The notes under the pieces: model-generated
Seen by the model: only the letters and a program-made list of their open reading frames with translations
What the model was told of the DNA's origin: nothing
The model's database searches: none
Part shown: positions 1 through 8,512 of the stretch, in pieces
Position numbering within the stretch: the stretch's first letter is position 1
Layout: every line of letters begins with the position of its first letter
Position numbers and translations under genes: made by a program
NCBI RefSeq assembly: GCF_030690725.1
Contig: NZ_JAUYGD010000038.1
Coordinates: forward strand, 1 to 64,000
Direction of reading: 5' to 3'
DNA: 64,000 bases
DNA from: Pseudomonas sp.
GTDB taxonomy: Bacteria; Pseudomonadota; Gammaproteobacteria; Pseudomonadales; Pseudomonadaceae

Positions 1-384
1 CTGGCCAAGTCCGATCGTCCGGAACTGACCGCTGCCAAAATCGTCGTTTCCGGCGGCCGCGGCATGCAGAACGGTGACAACTTCAAGCACCTGTACGCTC
101 TGGCCGACAAGCTGGGCGCGGCTGTAGGTGCCTCGCGCGCCGCAGTCGACGCAGGCTTCGTACCGAACGATATGCAGGTCGGTCAGACCGGCAAGATTGT
201 TGCGCCACAGCTGTACATCGCCGTCGGTATCTCCGGCGCGATCCAGCACTTGGCCGGCATGAAAGACTCCAAGGTGATCGTTGCGATCAACAAGGACGAA
301 GAAGCGCCGATCTTCCAGGTAGCCGATTACGGTCTGGTAGCTGATCTGTTCGAAGCAGTACCTGAGCTGGAGAAACTGGTTTAA
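1..384 (+). CDS. etfA: Electron transfer flavoprotein alpha subunit, C-terminal part
   Basis: The reading frame is open from the first base, so the 5' part lies outside the window. The visible 127 residues are the FAD-binding C-terminal half of EtfA. They include the SGGRG turn, the [10 protein letters not shown] stretch, the VGQTGKIV segment and the ISGAIQH helix followed by the [11 protein letters not shown] region, all typical of the family. EtfA with EtfB carries electrons from acyl-CoA dehydrogenases to the membrane ETF:ubiquinone oxidoreductase, so it is a likely partner for the acyl-CoA dehydrogenases AtuD and FadE in this window. A strong terminator follows 20 bases after the stop, so this is probably the last gene of its operon. 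Confidence 0.95.
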   Translation: MAKSDRPELTAAKIVVSGGRGMQNGDNFKHLYALADKLGAAVGASRAAVDAGFVPNDMQVGQTGKIVAPQLYIAVGISGAIQHLAGMKDSKVIVAINKDEEAPIFQVADYGLVADLFEAVPELEKLV

Positions 385-403
385 GCCGGTTTTCCTAGTG
401 CAT

Positions 404-432
404 AAAAAACCCGCTCACTGAGCGGGTTTTTT
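404..432 (+). terminator. Rho-independent terminator of etfA
   Basis: A GC-rich stem (CCCGCTC / GAGCGGG, loop ACT) is flanked by an A run on the left and a T run on the right. It can therefore end transcription of etfA and also of the convergent hydrolase gene on the other strand. Confidence 0.9.
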
Positions 433-450
433 ATTGCCTACATTTTTGCG

Positions 451-1380
451 CTAATCCGGCAATGCTTGGAGAAAGGTCCGGTAGTGCTGCGCGGTCAGCT
501 CCGCCCGTTCAATCATCGGTGCATGGCCGGTATCCGCCAGGATAGCCACGCTGGGTTTGCGCAGCAGCGGTTGCATGACCTCGACACTGGAAACGTGCAA
601 GGCCCGATCTTCTGCGCCCCAGATGATCAGTGTCGGCGCCTGGATCTTCGGCAGCTCCGGTTCCAGCGGGATATAGCGTTCGATCAGGTGGGCGAATACC
701 TGGTCATAGTGGGCGCTGTTGGCGATGGCCTGCTCGGCGAAATAGCCCTTGAGCGATTCCGTCAGGTAAGGCGGCTGCACGAAGATAAAGTCGAGCAGGC
801 GCTGAAAATCCTCGGGGCTCTTCACCACCAGCGGATTGGGCTCGCCGCGCTGCAGCCGTTGCATCAGCTCGCTAGGCTGCGGCGATGTGATGCCGGCATT
901 GTCGAGTAGCGCCAGAGAGCGGGTTCTGTGCGGATAGCGCGCGGCATACAGCGCACTGATATGCCCTCCCATGGAGTTGCCGATCAGGTGCGACTGCTCG
1001 ATTCCCAGTGCATCGATCACGCTGGCCAGGCGCTCGGTCTGGGTGCCTACATCGTAACTGCCGGCCGGTTTGTCGCTGGCGCCAAAGCCCGGCAGGTCGA
1101 GGGCAATAACCCGATAATCCTGGCTGAGGTGGCGAGCGAAACGCAGCCAGTTGTCCTTGTTGGCGGCAAAGCCGTGCACCATCAAGATGGTTTGTGCGCT
1201 GCTTGGGCCGCCCTCGTAGTAATGAATGCTAAGATCGCCCACGCTGATCTGTTTGAGACTCAGCCCGGCGCGCTGTCGCTCTACCAACTGTATGCTCGTC
1301 AACAGAGCCGCGGGCGACAGGTAGAGCAGGGCAGCGGTGCCAGCGAGCAGTAGCATCAATGCTGCGATCAGTTTTTTCAT
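451..1380 (-). CDS. Alpha/beta-fold hydrolase with N-terminal membrane anchor
   Basis: A 309-residue protein begins with a hydrophobic segment (about residues 3-28) that acts as a signal anchor or uncleaved signal. The serine hydrolase fold follows: oxyanion loop HGF near residue 70, nucleophile elbow GNSMGG with Ser about 136, acid in WGAED near Asp 258, and His about 286 in TGHAP. The complete triad indicates an active esterase or lipase-like enzyme at the periplasmic face. The substrate cannot be read from sequence. It faces etfA tail to tail and is divergent from the binding protein at 1492. Confidence 0.85.
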   Translation of the reverse strand: MKKLIAALMLLLAGTAALLYLSPAALLTSIQLVERQRAGLSLKQISVGDLSIHYYEGGPSSAQTILMVHGFAANKDNWLRFARHLSQDYRVIALDLPGFGASDKPAGSYDVGTQTERLASVIDALGIEQSHLIGNSMGGHISALYAARYPHRTRSLALLDNAGITSPQPSELMQRLQRGEPNPLVVKSPEDFQRLLDFIFVQPPYLTESLKGYFAEQAIANSAHYDQVFAHLIERYIPLEPELPKIQAPTLIIWGAEDRALHVSSVEVMQPLLRKPSVAILADTGHAPMIERAELTAQHYRTFLQALPD

Positions 1381-1491
1381 GGTTAGTCTTTATCGCGAAT
1401 TCGTATGGATGCGTATTAAGCTAGCATGATCCAGAAGTCTCCCGATGTGTGGCCGCAGACGCCCATCCAAGGTTAAGTCGAGAAGTCGCCA

Positions 1492-2319
1492 ATGCTTGAG
1501 CGTGGTTTTTATAGGTCGTTTCTCCTGCTGTTCGCAGCGCTGCTGATGCCGGCGTTTGCCGTTGCCGCAGGCAAGTGCGAGCGCCTGGTGGCGACTGGTA
1601 ATCCGGAGTACCCGCCATACCTCTGGCGCGACCCGCAGAATCCTCAGCAATTGATCGGTGCCAATGCCGACCTGCTGCAGCACCTGGCCAAAGAGCTGGG
1701 TGTGGTGGTGGACATTATCTATACCGGGCCCTGGTCGCGGGCGCAGGATGAAGTGCGCACCGGCCGCGTTGACCTGATAGCCGGTGCCTTCCTGACCCTG
1801 CCGCGCCTGGAAGTCATGGATTACGTGCATCCGGCGTTTTTCTACACCCCAAGTGTGGTCTGGGTGCATCGCGGTGCCGAGTTCCCCTATGCCGGCTGGG
1901 ATGACTTGCGCAATCGCACTGGCGATACCTTGGTTAACAACAGTTTTGGCCAGACATTTGATGCCTACGCCAAGAGCAACCTGACTCTGGAAGGCGTTGC
2001 CAGCCTGACTCAGGCGTTCCAGAAGCTCTTGCTGGGGCGTACCGACTACGTGCTTTACGAGCGTTATCCGGGACAGGCTCTGGCCGATAGCCTGGGTATG
2101 CAGGACGACCTGCTGGTGCTAGATCCACCGATCTCCAGCGAAGGCCTGTACCTGACGTTGTCGCATAACTCGGCCTGCAACGATGCGTGGCTGCGCGGCA
2201 TGCTGGCGAAGAAAATGAACGAGGCAGTCGCCAGCGGTTTGCCGGACGTCTTGCTGCAGCGCAATCTGCAGCGCTGGAAAGATCAACAGCTCACACCCAC
2301 CGGTGATGCTGAACAGTAG
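1492..2319 (+). CDS. Periplasmic amino-acid-type substrate-binding protein (orphan)
   Basis: A 275-residue protein with an N-terminal signal peptide (hydrophobic stretch LLLFAALLMPAFAVAAG, cleavage expected near residue 26). It then has the start of a family 3 solute-binding domain: VATGNPEYPPY, the GANADLLQHLAKELG helix, and the GRVDLIAGAF and MDYVHPAFF segments typical of PBPb proteins. No permease or ATPase gene is adjacent, so it may serve a distant ABC transporter or act as a sensor. It is followed after 9 bases by a lipoprotein gene and is probably co-transcribed with the two lipoproteins. Confidence 0.8.
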   Translation: MLERGFYRSFLLLFAALLMPAFAVAAGKCERLVATGNPEYPPYLWRDPQNPQQLIGANADLLQHLAKELGVVVDIIYTGPWSRAQDEVRTGRVDLIAGAFLTLPRLEVMDYVHPAFFYTPSVVWVHRGAEFPYAGWDDLRNRTGDTLVNNSFGQTFDAYAKSNLTLEGVASLTQAFQKLLLGRTDYVLYERYPGQALADSLGMQDDLLVLDPPISSEGLYLTLSHNSACNDAWLRGMLAKKMNEAVASGLPDVLLQRNLQRWKDQQLTPTGDAEQ

Positions 2320-2328
2320 GGAAATTCT

Positions 2329-2685
2329 GTGATTTATCGACGTGTCTGTGCGGCCTTGCTGCCGCTCATGCTCAGCGCCTGTGCATCCGACCCCGCGCCC
2401 AATGAGCAGCTGCGCTTGACCGAACAGGCGCTCAGCCAGGCCAAGGCGCTGGGTATTTCTGCTGAGCAATCGGCCTCGCTGCGCCTGGCTGAGGAAAAAT
2501 TCGCTTTAGCGCAAACGGCCATGCAGGACGAGGATTACAAACAGGCGCGGGTGTATGCCGAGCAGGCTGAGCTGGATGCGCGGCTGGCCGAAGCTGAGCA
2601 CCTGACCGAGAAAAGCCAGCAGCAACTGGCCGAGCTGAGCAACGCCATCAATCGCTTGCGCAAACAGCTGGGGGGCTTGCAATGA
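2329..2685 (+). CDS. DUF4398-type lipoprotein
   Basis: A 118-residue protein starting at GTG. It has a short signal peptide ending in a lipobox (MLSACAS, lipidated Cys about residue 19). The mature part is almost all helix, rich in Ala, Gln and Glu, with coiled-coil character, as in the DUF4398 family that precedes OmpA-type lipoproteins in Pseudomonas. Its stop overlaps the start of the OmpA lipoprotein by 4 nt (ATGA), so the two are translationally coupled and probably form one envelope complex. The molecular role is not known to me. Confidence 0.75.
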   Translation: MIYRRVCAALLPLMLSACASDPAPNEQLRLTEQALSQAKALGISAEQSASLRLAEEKFALAQTAMQDEDYKQARVYAEQAELDARLAEAEHLTEKSQQQLAELSNAINRLRKQLGGLQ

Positions 2686-3494
2686 AGCATGCTCAACAAA
2701 GCCTGTTGGCGATTTTCGCGGCTGTATTGTTGACCGGCTGCGCCTCATCGCACAGCTCCAGCGACCAGGCTCTGCAGGGCGCACACGCGGCTTTCCAGCA
2801 GGTCAAGGAAGATGCTGACGTGCTGCGTAGCGCACCCAAGGACCTGATTCGCGCTGGCGAGTCGCTGGCCAAGGCTGATCGCTTGTCGAGCTACTGGGGC
2901 AGCGCCGCTGATGTCAGCCACTATGCCTATCTCAGCCAGCAGTACAGTGCGATTGCTGGGCAGAAGAGCACGCTCAATCTGAATCAGGAGCGCGCGGTCA
3001 AACTGGAACTGGAGCGCCAGCGCCTGCAGTTGGCCCTGCGTGAGGCCAAGCTGCTCAGTGTGCAGGATCAGAGCAACTGGCTCGAAGAGCAGATGGTCAG
3101 CCTGGCCACCAGCCAGAGTGAGCGCGGCCTGGTGATGACCTTGGGCGATGTGCTATTCGATGCCGGCCACAGCGACCTCAAGGCTTCAGCCAACCGCACG
3201 GTGCTGAAGCTGGTGCAGTTCCTTCAGCTCAACCCCCGACGCATCGTGCGCATCGAGGGTTATACCGATAGCCGTGGTGATGCCCAGGAAAACCTCGAAC
3301 TGTCCCGCGCCCGTGCCCAGGCGGTTGCCGATGTACTGGTCGATCTGGGCATCGATGGCAAACGCATCGAAGTGCAGGGCCATGGCGAGAGCTTCCCGGT
3401 AACCGAAAATGCCTCGGCCAAAGGCCGGGCGCAGAATCGTCGGGTAGAGATCGTGTTCTCCGATGAGCAAGGCAATCTCGGCTCGTCTCGTTAA
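2682..3494 (+). CDS. OmpA-family outer-membrane lipoprotein
   Basis: A 270-residue protein. The signal peptide ends at the lipobox LLTGCAS (Cys about 20). A helical DUF4398-like region covers about residues 28-150 and a C-terminal OmpA/MotB peptidoglycan-binding domain covers about 155-262. The OmpA domain shows GDVLFDAG, the RIEGYTDSRGD motif, LSRARAQAV, GHGE and the final NRRVEI strand, so residues that bind diaminopimelate are present. It should anchor the outer membrane to the cell wall. It is the last gene of the group starting at 1492 and is followed by a terminator. Confidence 0.88.
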   Translation: MKHAQQSLLAIFAAVLLTGCASSHSSSDQALQGAHAAFQQVKEDADVLRSAPKDLIRAGESLAKADRLSSYWGSAADVSHYAYLSQQYSAIAGQKSTLNLNQERAVKLELERQRLQLALREAKLLSVQDQSNWLEEQMVSLATSQSERGLVMTLGDVLFDAGHSDLKASANRTVLKLVQFLQLNPRRIVRIEGYTDSRGDAQENLELSRARAQAVADVLVDLGIDGKRIEVQGHGESFPVTENASAKGRAQNRRVEIVFSDEQGNLGSSR

Positions 3495-3507
3495 GCCTTC
3501 TGTCGTT

Positions 3508-3535
3508 AAAAAGCCTCGGTTAGCCGGGGCTTTTT
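3508..3535 (+). terminator. Rho-independent terminator after OmpA lipoprotein
   Basis: AAAAAGCC..CGG / CCGG.GGCTTTTT stem-loop with a T run, 13 nt after the stop codon. Confidence 0.85.
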
Positions 3536-3610
3536 ATTGTCTGTCATTCAGAGCGGCGCAGCCTGCGGGTAGTCGCTAGGCATCGCCGCACAGTCCATAC
3601 ACCTGTTAAT

Positions 3611-3708
3611 TGAACCGCTACAGTCCTGGCGGGTTGGCACTGTATCGCCCACAATTCAGTGAGCTGTACCGGTGCAATTGTAAAAGCCCGGTTTACTGTT
3701 ACGGTTCA
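3611..3708 (+). promoter_or_regulatory. Three copies of a CTGTNNCGGTNCA motif: putative MocR operator region
   Basis: The 13-mer CTGTNNCGGTNCA occurs at 3664-3676 (CTGTACCGGTGCA) and 3696-3708 (CTGTTACGGTTCA), starts 32 bases apart, about three helical turns, on the same strand. It also occurs inverted at 3611-3623 (TGAACCGCTACAG). MocR/GabR-type dimers are known to bind direct repeats, so this is probably the binding region of the regulator whose start lies 19 bases further on, giving autoregulation. Motif and spacing are seen directly; the function is inferred. Confidence 0.55.
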
Positions 3709-3727
3709 GTCAAGCAGGAACGCGGTC

Positions 3728-5167
3728 ATGACCAATCTGTTGCTTTATCAGCGTATTGCCCAGCAACTGGCGGAAGACATCCGCCGCGGCGTTTACCAGC
3801 CCGGTGAGCGTGTACCTTCGGTGCGCAAGATGAGTGCGCAGCTGAGCGTCAGCCACGCGACTGTGTTGCAGGCCTATGCCAATCTAGAAGATCAGGGCCT
3901 GATTCGCGCCCGCCCGCAGTCTGGCTTCTACGTGCACCAGACCCCGGCTCTGACTGCGCCAACCCCGGATATCGCCCGCGTAGAGCGCCCTGGTCTGGTG
4001 ACGCGCAGCAGCATCATCAATCAGGTGCTCACCGAGTCGCGCCGCGAGGGCGTGTTCCCCTTAGGTGCGGCAGTGCCCCATGTGGATTACCTGCCTGTGC
4101 GCGCGTTGCACCAGCAACTGGCCAAGGTCACCCGTTTTCACAGTGCGCGGGCCTTCAGTTATATGTTCAGCCCGGGCTTTGAGCCGCTACGGCGCCAAGT
4201 GGCGATACGCATGCGCGACGCTGGCGTGGTGGTCGACCCGACTGAGGTGGTGATCACCCACGGCTGCGTGGATGCCCTGCAGATGAGCCTGCGCGTGCTG
4301 ACCAAGCCGGGTGATCTGATCGCCGCCGAGTCGCCGACCTATTACGGTCTGCTGCAACTGGCTGACCTGCTCGGTCTGAAAGTTATCGAGATTCCCAGCG
4401 ACCCGACCACCGGCATCAGCCTGGAAGCCCTGCAGCTGGCGGCCAACCAATGGCCGATCAAGGCGCTGGTGCTGACCGCGCGGCTGAGCAACCCGCTGGG
4501 CGGCACCATTCCCGAAGAGCGTCAGCGCCAGTTGCTGCGTCTGGCCGGTGATTACGATATCCAGATTATCGAAGACGATATCTACGGCGAACTGATGTTC
4601 GAGCAAGGGCCGACTAAAGCGCTCAAATCCCATGATCGTGAAGGGCGGGTGGTGTATTGCTCGAGCTTCTCCAAGACCCTGTCGCCAGGAGTGCGTATCG
4701 GCTGGATTGTCGCCGGCAAGTATCAGGATGAAATTCAGCGTCTGCAGACCTTCAGCACCCACTCGGCGTGCAGCGTGACGCAGATGGCGGTAGCGGCCTA
4801 TCTGGAGAACGGCGGTTACGACCGCCACCTGCGCTTTATCCGCCAGGAGTACCGCAAGAACCTCAGCGCCTTCCAGCTGGCGGTGCAGCAGTACTTCCCC
4901 GAGGGCACGCAGATGAGTCGGCCCAAGGGCGGCTTTATTCTCTGGGTCAGTCTGCCAGCGCGGGTCAACACCAAGGACCTGCACGTACGCGCTCTGCAGC
5001 AGGGCATCAGCATTGCGCCGGGGCTGATCTTCAGTAATACCGAGCAGTTCAACCACTGCATTCGGCTGAACTGTGGCATCCCGTGGAACCGCGAAGCTGA
5101 GCGCGCCTTGATGACTTTGGGCATGCTGGCCGGGCAGCTGTGTCAGGAAGGCGTTGCGAGTTTTTAA
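3728..5167 (+). CDS. MocR-family regulator (GntR winged helix fused to aminotransferase fold)
   Basis: A 479-residue protein read from the ATG at 3728, preceded by AGGAA at a good distance; upstream in-frame starts lack this. Residues 1-70 form a GntR winged helix (RVPSVRKMSAQLSVSHATV). The rest is a fold-type I aminotransferase domain with SNPLG, the EDDIYGEL segment and the PLP lysine in SFSKTLSPGVRIGW (about Lys 316). Such proteins bind PLP and an amino compound to control transcription. The position beside the ECF sigma and atu genes matches, from memory, PA2897 of P. aeruginosa. The target genes are not evident apart from its own promoter. Confidence 0.88.
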   Translation: MTNLLLYQRIAQQLAEDIRRGVYQPGERVPSVRKMSAQLSVSHATVLQAYANLEDQGLIRARPQSGFYVHQTPALTAPTPDIARVERPGLVTRSSIINQVLTESRREGVFPLGAAVPHVDYLPVRALHQQLAKVTRFHSARAFSYMFSPGFEPLRRQVAIRMRDAGVVVDPTEVVITHGCVDALQMSLRVLTKPGDLIAAESPTYYGLLQLADLLGLKVIEIPSDPTTGISLEALQLAANQWPIKALVLTARLSNPLGGTIPEERQRQLLRLAGDYDIQIIEDDIYGELMFEQGPTKALKSHDREGRVVYCSSFSKTLSPGVRIGWIVAGKYQDEIQRLQTFSTHSACSVTQMAVAAYLENGGYDRHLRFIRQEYRKNLSAFQLAVQQYFPEGTQMSRPKGGFILWVSLPARVNTKDLHVRALQQGISIAPGLIFSNTEQFNHCIRLNCGIPWNREAERALMTLGMLAGQLCQEGVASF

Positions 5168-5173
5168 CAGCGC

Positions 5174-5204
5174 TTTAACCCGATTTAAATGAGGGCTGCG
5201 TCTA
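5174..5204 (+). promoter_or_regulatory. Candidate ECF-type promoter for the VWA-sigma-anti-sigma operon
   Basis: TTTAACC (5174-5180) and CGTCTA (5199-5204) are separated by 18 bases. An AAC-containing -35 and a CGTC-type -10 are usual for ECF sigma factors, and the spacing is slightly long but possible. The transcript would start about 35 bases before the VWA start codon, suggesting autoregulation by the sigma factor encoded in the same operon. This is inference from pattern only. Confidence 0.35.
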
Positions 5205-5245
5205 CCTGAGCGAATGGTTCGTTTGATCGCTCAGGAGATGCCCCC

Positions 5246-7000
5246 ATGTCTGCTTACCCCGTATTGCTTACCCGTCCTCTGCTTGCCGGTTTTGCCGCAG
5301 GCGTACTGATCAGCCTTGGTGCGTGCAGCGCCGCTAACCCCGAGGCGCCGGCTACCGATGCTGGCAGCCCGCAGCTGAGCGATCAGGCCCATAAGCGTGA
5401 ACGTGCCGAATTGCATGAACAGCTGGCCGCTGCCCCCGCTGAACTGCAACGCAAAAGCCAGGTTGTGGGCGGTGCCGTAATGCCCAGCGTGGCCTATGCG
5501 CCGATGTCGGTGCAGGCCGATGCCTTGTCGCCTGCTTACTTGGGGAAGAGCCGCGACGAGAACCGCGAGCAGTATCAGAAACTGGCCGACAACCCGGTGC
5601 ATGCCGTGGCCGAGACGCCGGTGTCGACCTTTAGCATCGATGTGGATACCGGCAGCTACGCCAATGTGCGGCGTTTCCTCAATGGCGGGCAGTTGCCGCC
5701 GCAGGATGCGGTGCGTCTGGAGGAGCTGGTCAACTACTTCCCCTACGCCTATCCGCTGCCCAAGGGCGATGTGCCGTTTGGCGTGCACACTGAACTGGCG
5801 GCCACGCCGTGGAACCCCGAGAGCCGCTTGTTGCGTATTGCCATCAAGGCTTCGGACTTACGCGTAGACGAGCTGCCGCCAGCCAATCTGGTATTTCTGG
5901 TGGATGTCTCCGGCTCGATGGACCGCCGCGAAGGGCTGCCCATGGTGCAGAGCACCTTGAAGCTGCTGGTCGAGCAGTTGCGTGCTCAGGACAAGGTGTC
6001 GCTGGTGGTGTATGCCGGCTCATCCAGCGTGGTGCTGCAGCCGACCTCCGGTAGTGATAAAGCCAAGATCCGCGCGGCCATCGACCAGCTTACGGCGGGC
6101 GGTTCAACGGCGGGTGAGTCGGGCATACAACTGGCTTATCAGCAGGCGCAGCAGGGCTTTATCGACGGCGGGATCAACCGCATCCTGTTGGCCACCGATG
6201 GCGACTTCAACGTAGGCATCAGTGATTTCGAAACGCTCAAACAACTGGCCGCCGACAAGCGCAAGACCGGCGTCTCCTTGACCACCCTGGGCTTTGGCAC
6301 TGATAACTACAACGAGCAGTTGATGGAGCAACTGGCCGACGCTGGCGACGGTAACTATGCCTATATCGACAACCTTCGCGAGGCGCGAAAGGTGCTGGTT
6401 GATCAGCTCAGCTCGACCCTGGCGACGGTCGCCAGCGATGTGAAGATTCAGGTCGAGTTCAACCCGGCCGAGGTCAGCGAGTACCGCCTGCTGGGCTATG
6501 AGAACCGTGCGCTGAAACGTGAGGATTTCAGCAACGACAAGGTCGATGCCGGCGAAATCGGCGCCGGCCATACGGTAACCGCGCTGTATGAAGTGGTGCC
6601 GGTGGGCGGCAAGGGCTGGCTGGAGCCGCTGCGCTATCAGCAAGCGGCCAAGGCGGGCAGCCAGGCGGGCGAACTGGCTTGGCTACGCATTCGCTACAAG
6701 GCGCCAGGGCAGAACGTTAGCAAACTGCTGGAGCAGCCGATTCAAGCCGCTGATGTGCCTGCTATCGGCCAGGCCAGCGAAGACCTGCGCTTTGCCGCCG
6801 CCGTGGCTGCGTTTGCTCAGCAGCTTAAAGGCGATACCTACACCGGGCGCTTCAGCCTGGCTGACAGCGCCGAGCTGGCGCGTGCCGCCAAGGGCGATGA
6901 CCGCTTCGGCCTGCGTGCTGAGTTCGTGCAGCTGGTGGAACTGGCGCAGAGTCTGCAAACTGCGACGAACCGTTCAACTACCGCACGAGTACAGCAGTGA
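5246..7000 (+). CDS. von Willebrand factor A domain lipoprotein (YfbK-like)
   Basis: A 584-residue protein. The N-terminal hydrophobic stretch ends in LGAC (Cys about 27), so it is likely a lipoprotein. A conserved pre-VWA region (FSIDVDTGSYANVRRFL, about residues 129-145) is followed by a VWA domain starting near 213. The intact MIDAS motif DVSGS has Asp 220, Ser 222 and Ser 224. A C-terminal DUF3520-like part follows. VWA domains bind protein ligands through a metal ion. The stop overlaps the sigma factor start by 4 nt (GTGA), so envelope protein and sigma factor are coupled; it could be a sensor or effector of the stress response. AGGAG precedes the ATG. Confidence 0.85.
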   Translation: MSAYPVLLTRPLLAGFAAGVLISLGACSAANPEAPATDAGSPQLSDQAHKRERAELHEQLAAAPAELQRKSQVVGGAVMPSVAYAPMSVQADALSPAYLGKSRDENREQYQKLADNPVHAVAETPVSTFSIDVDTGSYANVRRFLNGGQLPPQDAVRLEELVNYFPYAYPLPKGDVPFGVHTELAATPWNPESRLLRIAIKASDLRVDELPPANLVFLVDVSGSMDRREGLPMVQSTLKLLVEQLRAQDKVSLVVYAGSSSVVLQPTSGSDKAKIRAAIDQLTAGGSTAGESGIQLAYQQAQQGFIDGGINRILLATDGDFNVGISDFETLKQLAADKRKTGVSLTTLGFGTDNYNEQLMEQLADAGDGNYAYIDNLREARKVLVDQLSSTLATVASDVKIQVEFNPAEVSEYRLLGYENRALKREDFSNDKVDAGEIGAGHTVTALYEVVPVGGKGWLEPLRYQQAAKAGSQAGELAWLRIRYKAPGQNVSKLLEQPIQAADVPAIGQASEDLRFAAAVAAFAQQLKGDTYTGRFSLADSAELARAAKGDDRFGLRAEFVQLVELAQSLQTATNRSTTARVQQ

Positions 7001-7578
7001 ATCGACCCCTCACGGATGACGACGCCGCCTTGTTGCGGCGTTACCGCCGCGGTGACGCGGCGGCTTTCGCCGAGTTGTACCAGCGCCACCGGCTCGGCCT
7101 GTTTCGTTTTCTGCTCGGCCTGTGTGGCGACCACGCCCTGGCCGAGGAGGTGTTTCAGGACACCTGGATGAGCCTGATCCGCAGCCAGAGTGAGCAGCGC
7201 GATAGCGTGTTGTTCAAAACCTGGCTTTACCAGATCGGCCGCAACCGGCTGATCGACACCTGGCGCAAGCATGGTCGGCACCAGGCGGGGCATGCTGAGT
7301 ACGATGAACAGCAGCATGCCCCGCACGACCCGCAGCCGGGGCCTGAGCAGCAGCTCAGCCTGAGCCGTGACCAGCAGCGTTTAGAGGCCGCCCTGGCGGA
7401 TTTACCGGCGGAGCAGCGCGAAGTATTTCTGCTGCGCGCCCATGGCGACCTGGAACTGGCCGAGATCGCCGAGCTGACCCAGATACCTGCTGAGACGGTA
7501 AAGAGCCGATTGCGCTATGCCCTGCAGAAGTTACGTCGGCTGCTGGCTGACCCGGCCGCCGAGGAGTTGTCCGTATGA
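6997..7578 (+). CDS. sbrI: ECF RNA polymerase sigma factor (SbrI-like)
   Basis: A 193-residue sigma-70 family protein with a GTG start. Region 2 spans about residues 8-85 (RYRRGDAAAFAELYQRH, EEVFQDTWMSL, FKTWLYQIGRNRLIDTWR). Region 4 spans about 125-180 (LPAEQREVFLLRAHGDL, IPAETVKSRLRYALQKLRR). Between them lies a Gln/His-rich linker. It overlaps both the upstream VWA gene and the downstream membrane protein by 4 nt, the usual arrangement for an ECF sigma with its anti-sigma. Location next to atuH and a MocR gene corresponds, from memory, to sbrI (PA2896), which in P. aeruginosa affects swarming and biofilm. The symbol rests on synteny. Confidence 0.85.
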   Translation: MNRPLTDDDAALLRRYRRGDAAAFAELYQRHRLGLFRFLLGLCGDHALAEEVFQDTWMSLIRSQSEQRDSVLFKTWLYQIGRNRLIDTWRKHGRHQAGHAEYDEQQHAPHDPQPGPEQQLSLSRDQQRLEAALADLPAEQREVFLLRAHGDLELAEIAELTQIPAETVKSRLRYALQKLRRLLADPAAEELSV

Positions 7579-8351
7579 ACCACGATCAACATAGGCTCGA
7601 TGAGCAGGAACGGCAGATGCTTGAGCATTTCCGCCAGCACAGCAGCGGTGAACCCAGCGCGCAGCTGGATGCACAGATTCTCGCGGCTGCCACTGCCGCC
7701 GTGCGCAACGTGGCCACAGATAAGGCCAAACCCGGTTTGGGCGCGCGCCTGCACAACTGGCTGTTCGGCGCTGGTGGCCGGCAACGCTGGTCGGTGGTAT
7801 TGGCTGGGGTTGCCTGCCTGGGGATTGGTGTAAGCCTGACCTGGCGTACCTTCGAGCAGGCGCCCGATGCCTTTGATGCCGTGCCCAGCGGCGCACCGAT
7901 GGCGCCGGCTGCGGCGAGGATGGCGCCACAATCGGCACCGATGTCCGCGCCATTGGCGGAATCCGCGGCGATTAGTGATGAGGCAGAACGTTCACGGGCC
8001 GCGCAGCCTGCACCGGTGATCCAGGGCTACAGCGCCGATGCCGCCAAGGCCGAGAAGAAGCTTTCGGCCGGTGCCTCCAATCAGCTGTTGCGTGAAGAGT
8101 CTGCGGCCGATGCGCTGGATGAGCAACTGCCACAAGCAGCTCGTGCGCCTGCTGTATCAGCCCCTGAAAAAGCGGCAGAAGCCGCAGGCATTCAGGCTGA
8201 ACAGCAGCTGCACAGCGAGTTGCAACGCTTGCTCAAGCTGCGCCGCGATGGCTGGACGGATGAGGCCGATGCCTTGCTGTTGCAACTGATGCGTGAGCAC
8301 CCGGAGCTGGATATCGACGCACGGCTGCAGCTACTGCAGCAGGATGAATAA
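7575..8351 (+). CDS. sbrR: Putative anti-sigma factor with one membrane helix (SbrR-like)
   Basis: A 258-residue protein: cytoplasmic N-terminal region of about 70 residues, one transmembrane helix at about 72-90 (SVVLAGVACLGIGVSLTW), then a long Ala/Pro-rich periplasmic part ending in a helical segment (RLLKLRRDGWTDEADALLLQL). Topology and the 4-nt overlap with the sigma gene fit an anti-sigma factor. There is no clear zinc HxxxCxxC motif, so it is not a ZAS-type protein. Synteny suggests the SbrR orthologue. The periplasmic part may sense a signal, perhaps with the VWA lipoprotein. Confidence 0.75.
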   Translation: MNHDQHRLDEQERQMLEHFRQHSSGEPSAQLDAQILAAATAAVRNVATDKAKPGLGARLHNWLFGAGGRQRWSVVLAGVACLGIGVSLTWRTFEQAPDAFDAVPSGAPMAPAAARMAPQSAPMSAPLAESAAISDEAERSRAAQPAPVIQGYSADAAKAEKKLSAGASNQLLREESAADALDEQLPQAARAPAVSAPEKAAEAAGIQAEQQLHSELQRLLKLRRDGWTDEADALLLQLMREHPELDIDARLQLLQQDE

Positions 8352-8512
8352 GACGGCATGGGTCAGTCGCTGGCGGCCATCGATCCCGGTGGCTGTTGGC
8401 TGATCCTTAGGCTAGAGCGCCGCGTTGTAACCTGCCGTACCGATTGCGTGCTTGCCAGAGTACGGGGCAGAGGCCAGCATAGCGGCTTGTGTCACTGCCT
8501 TTGTACCTGCCC

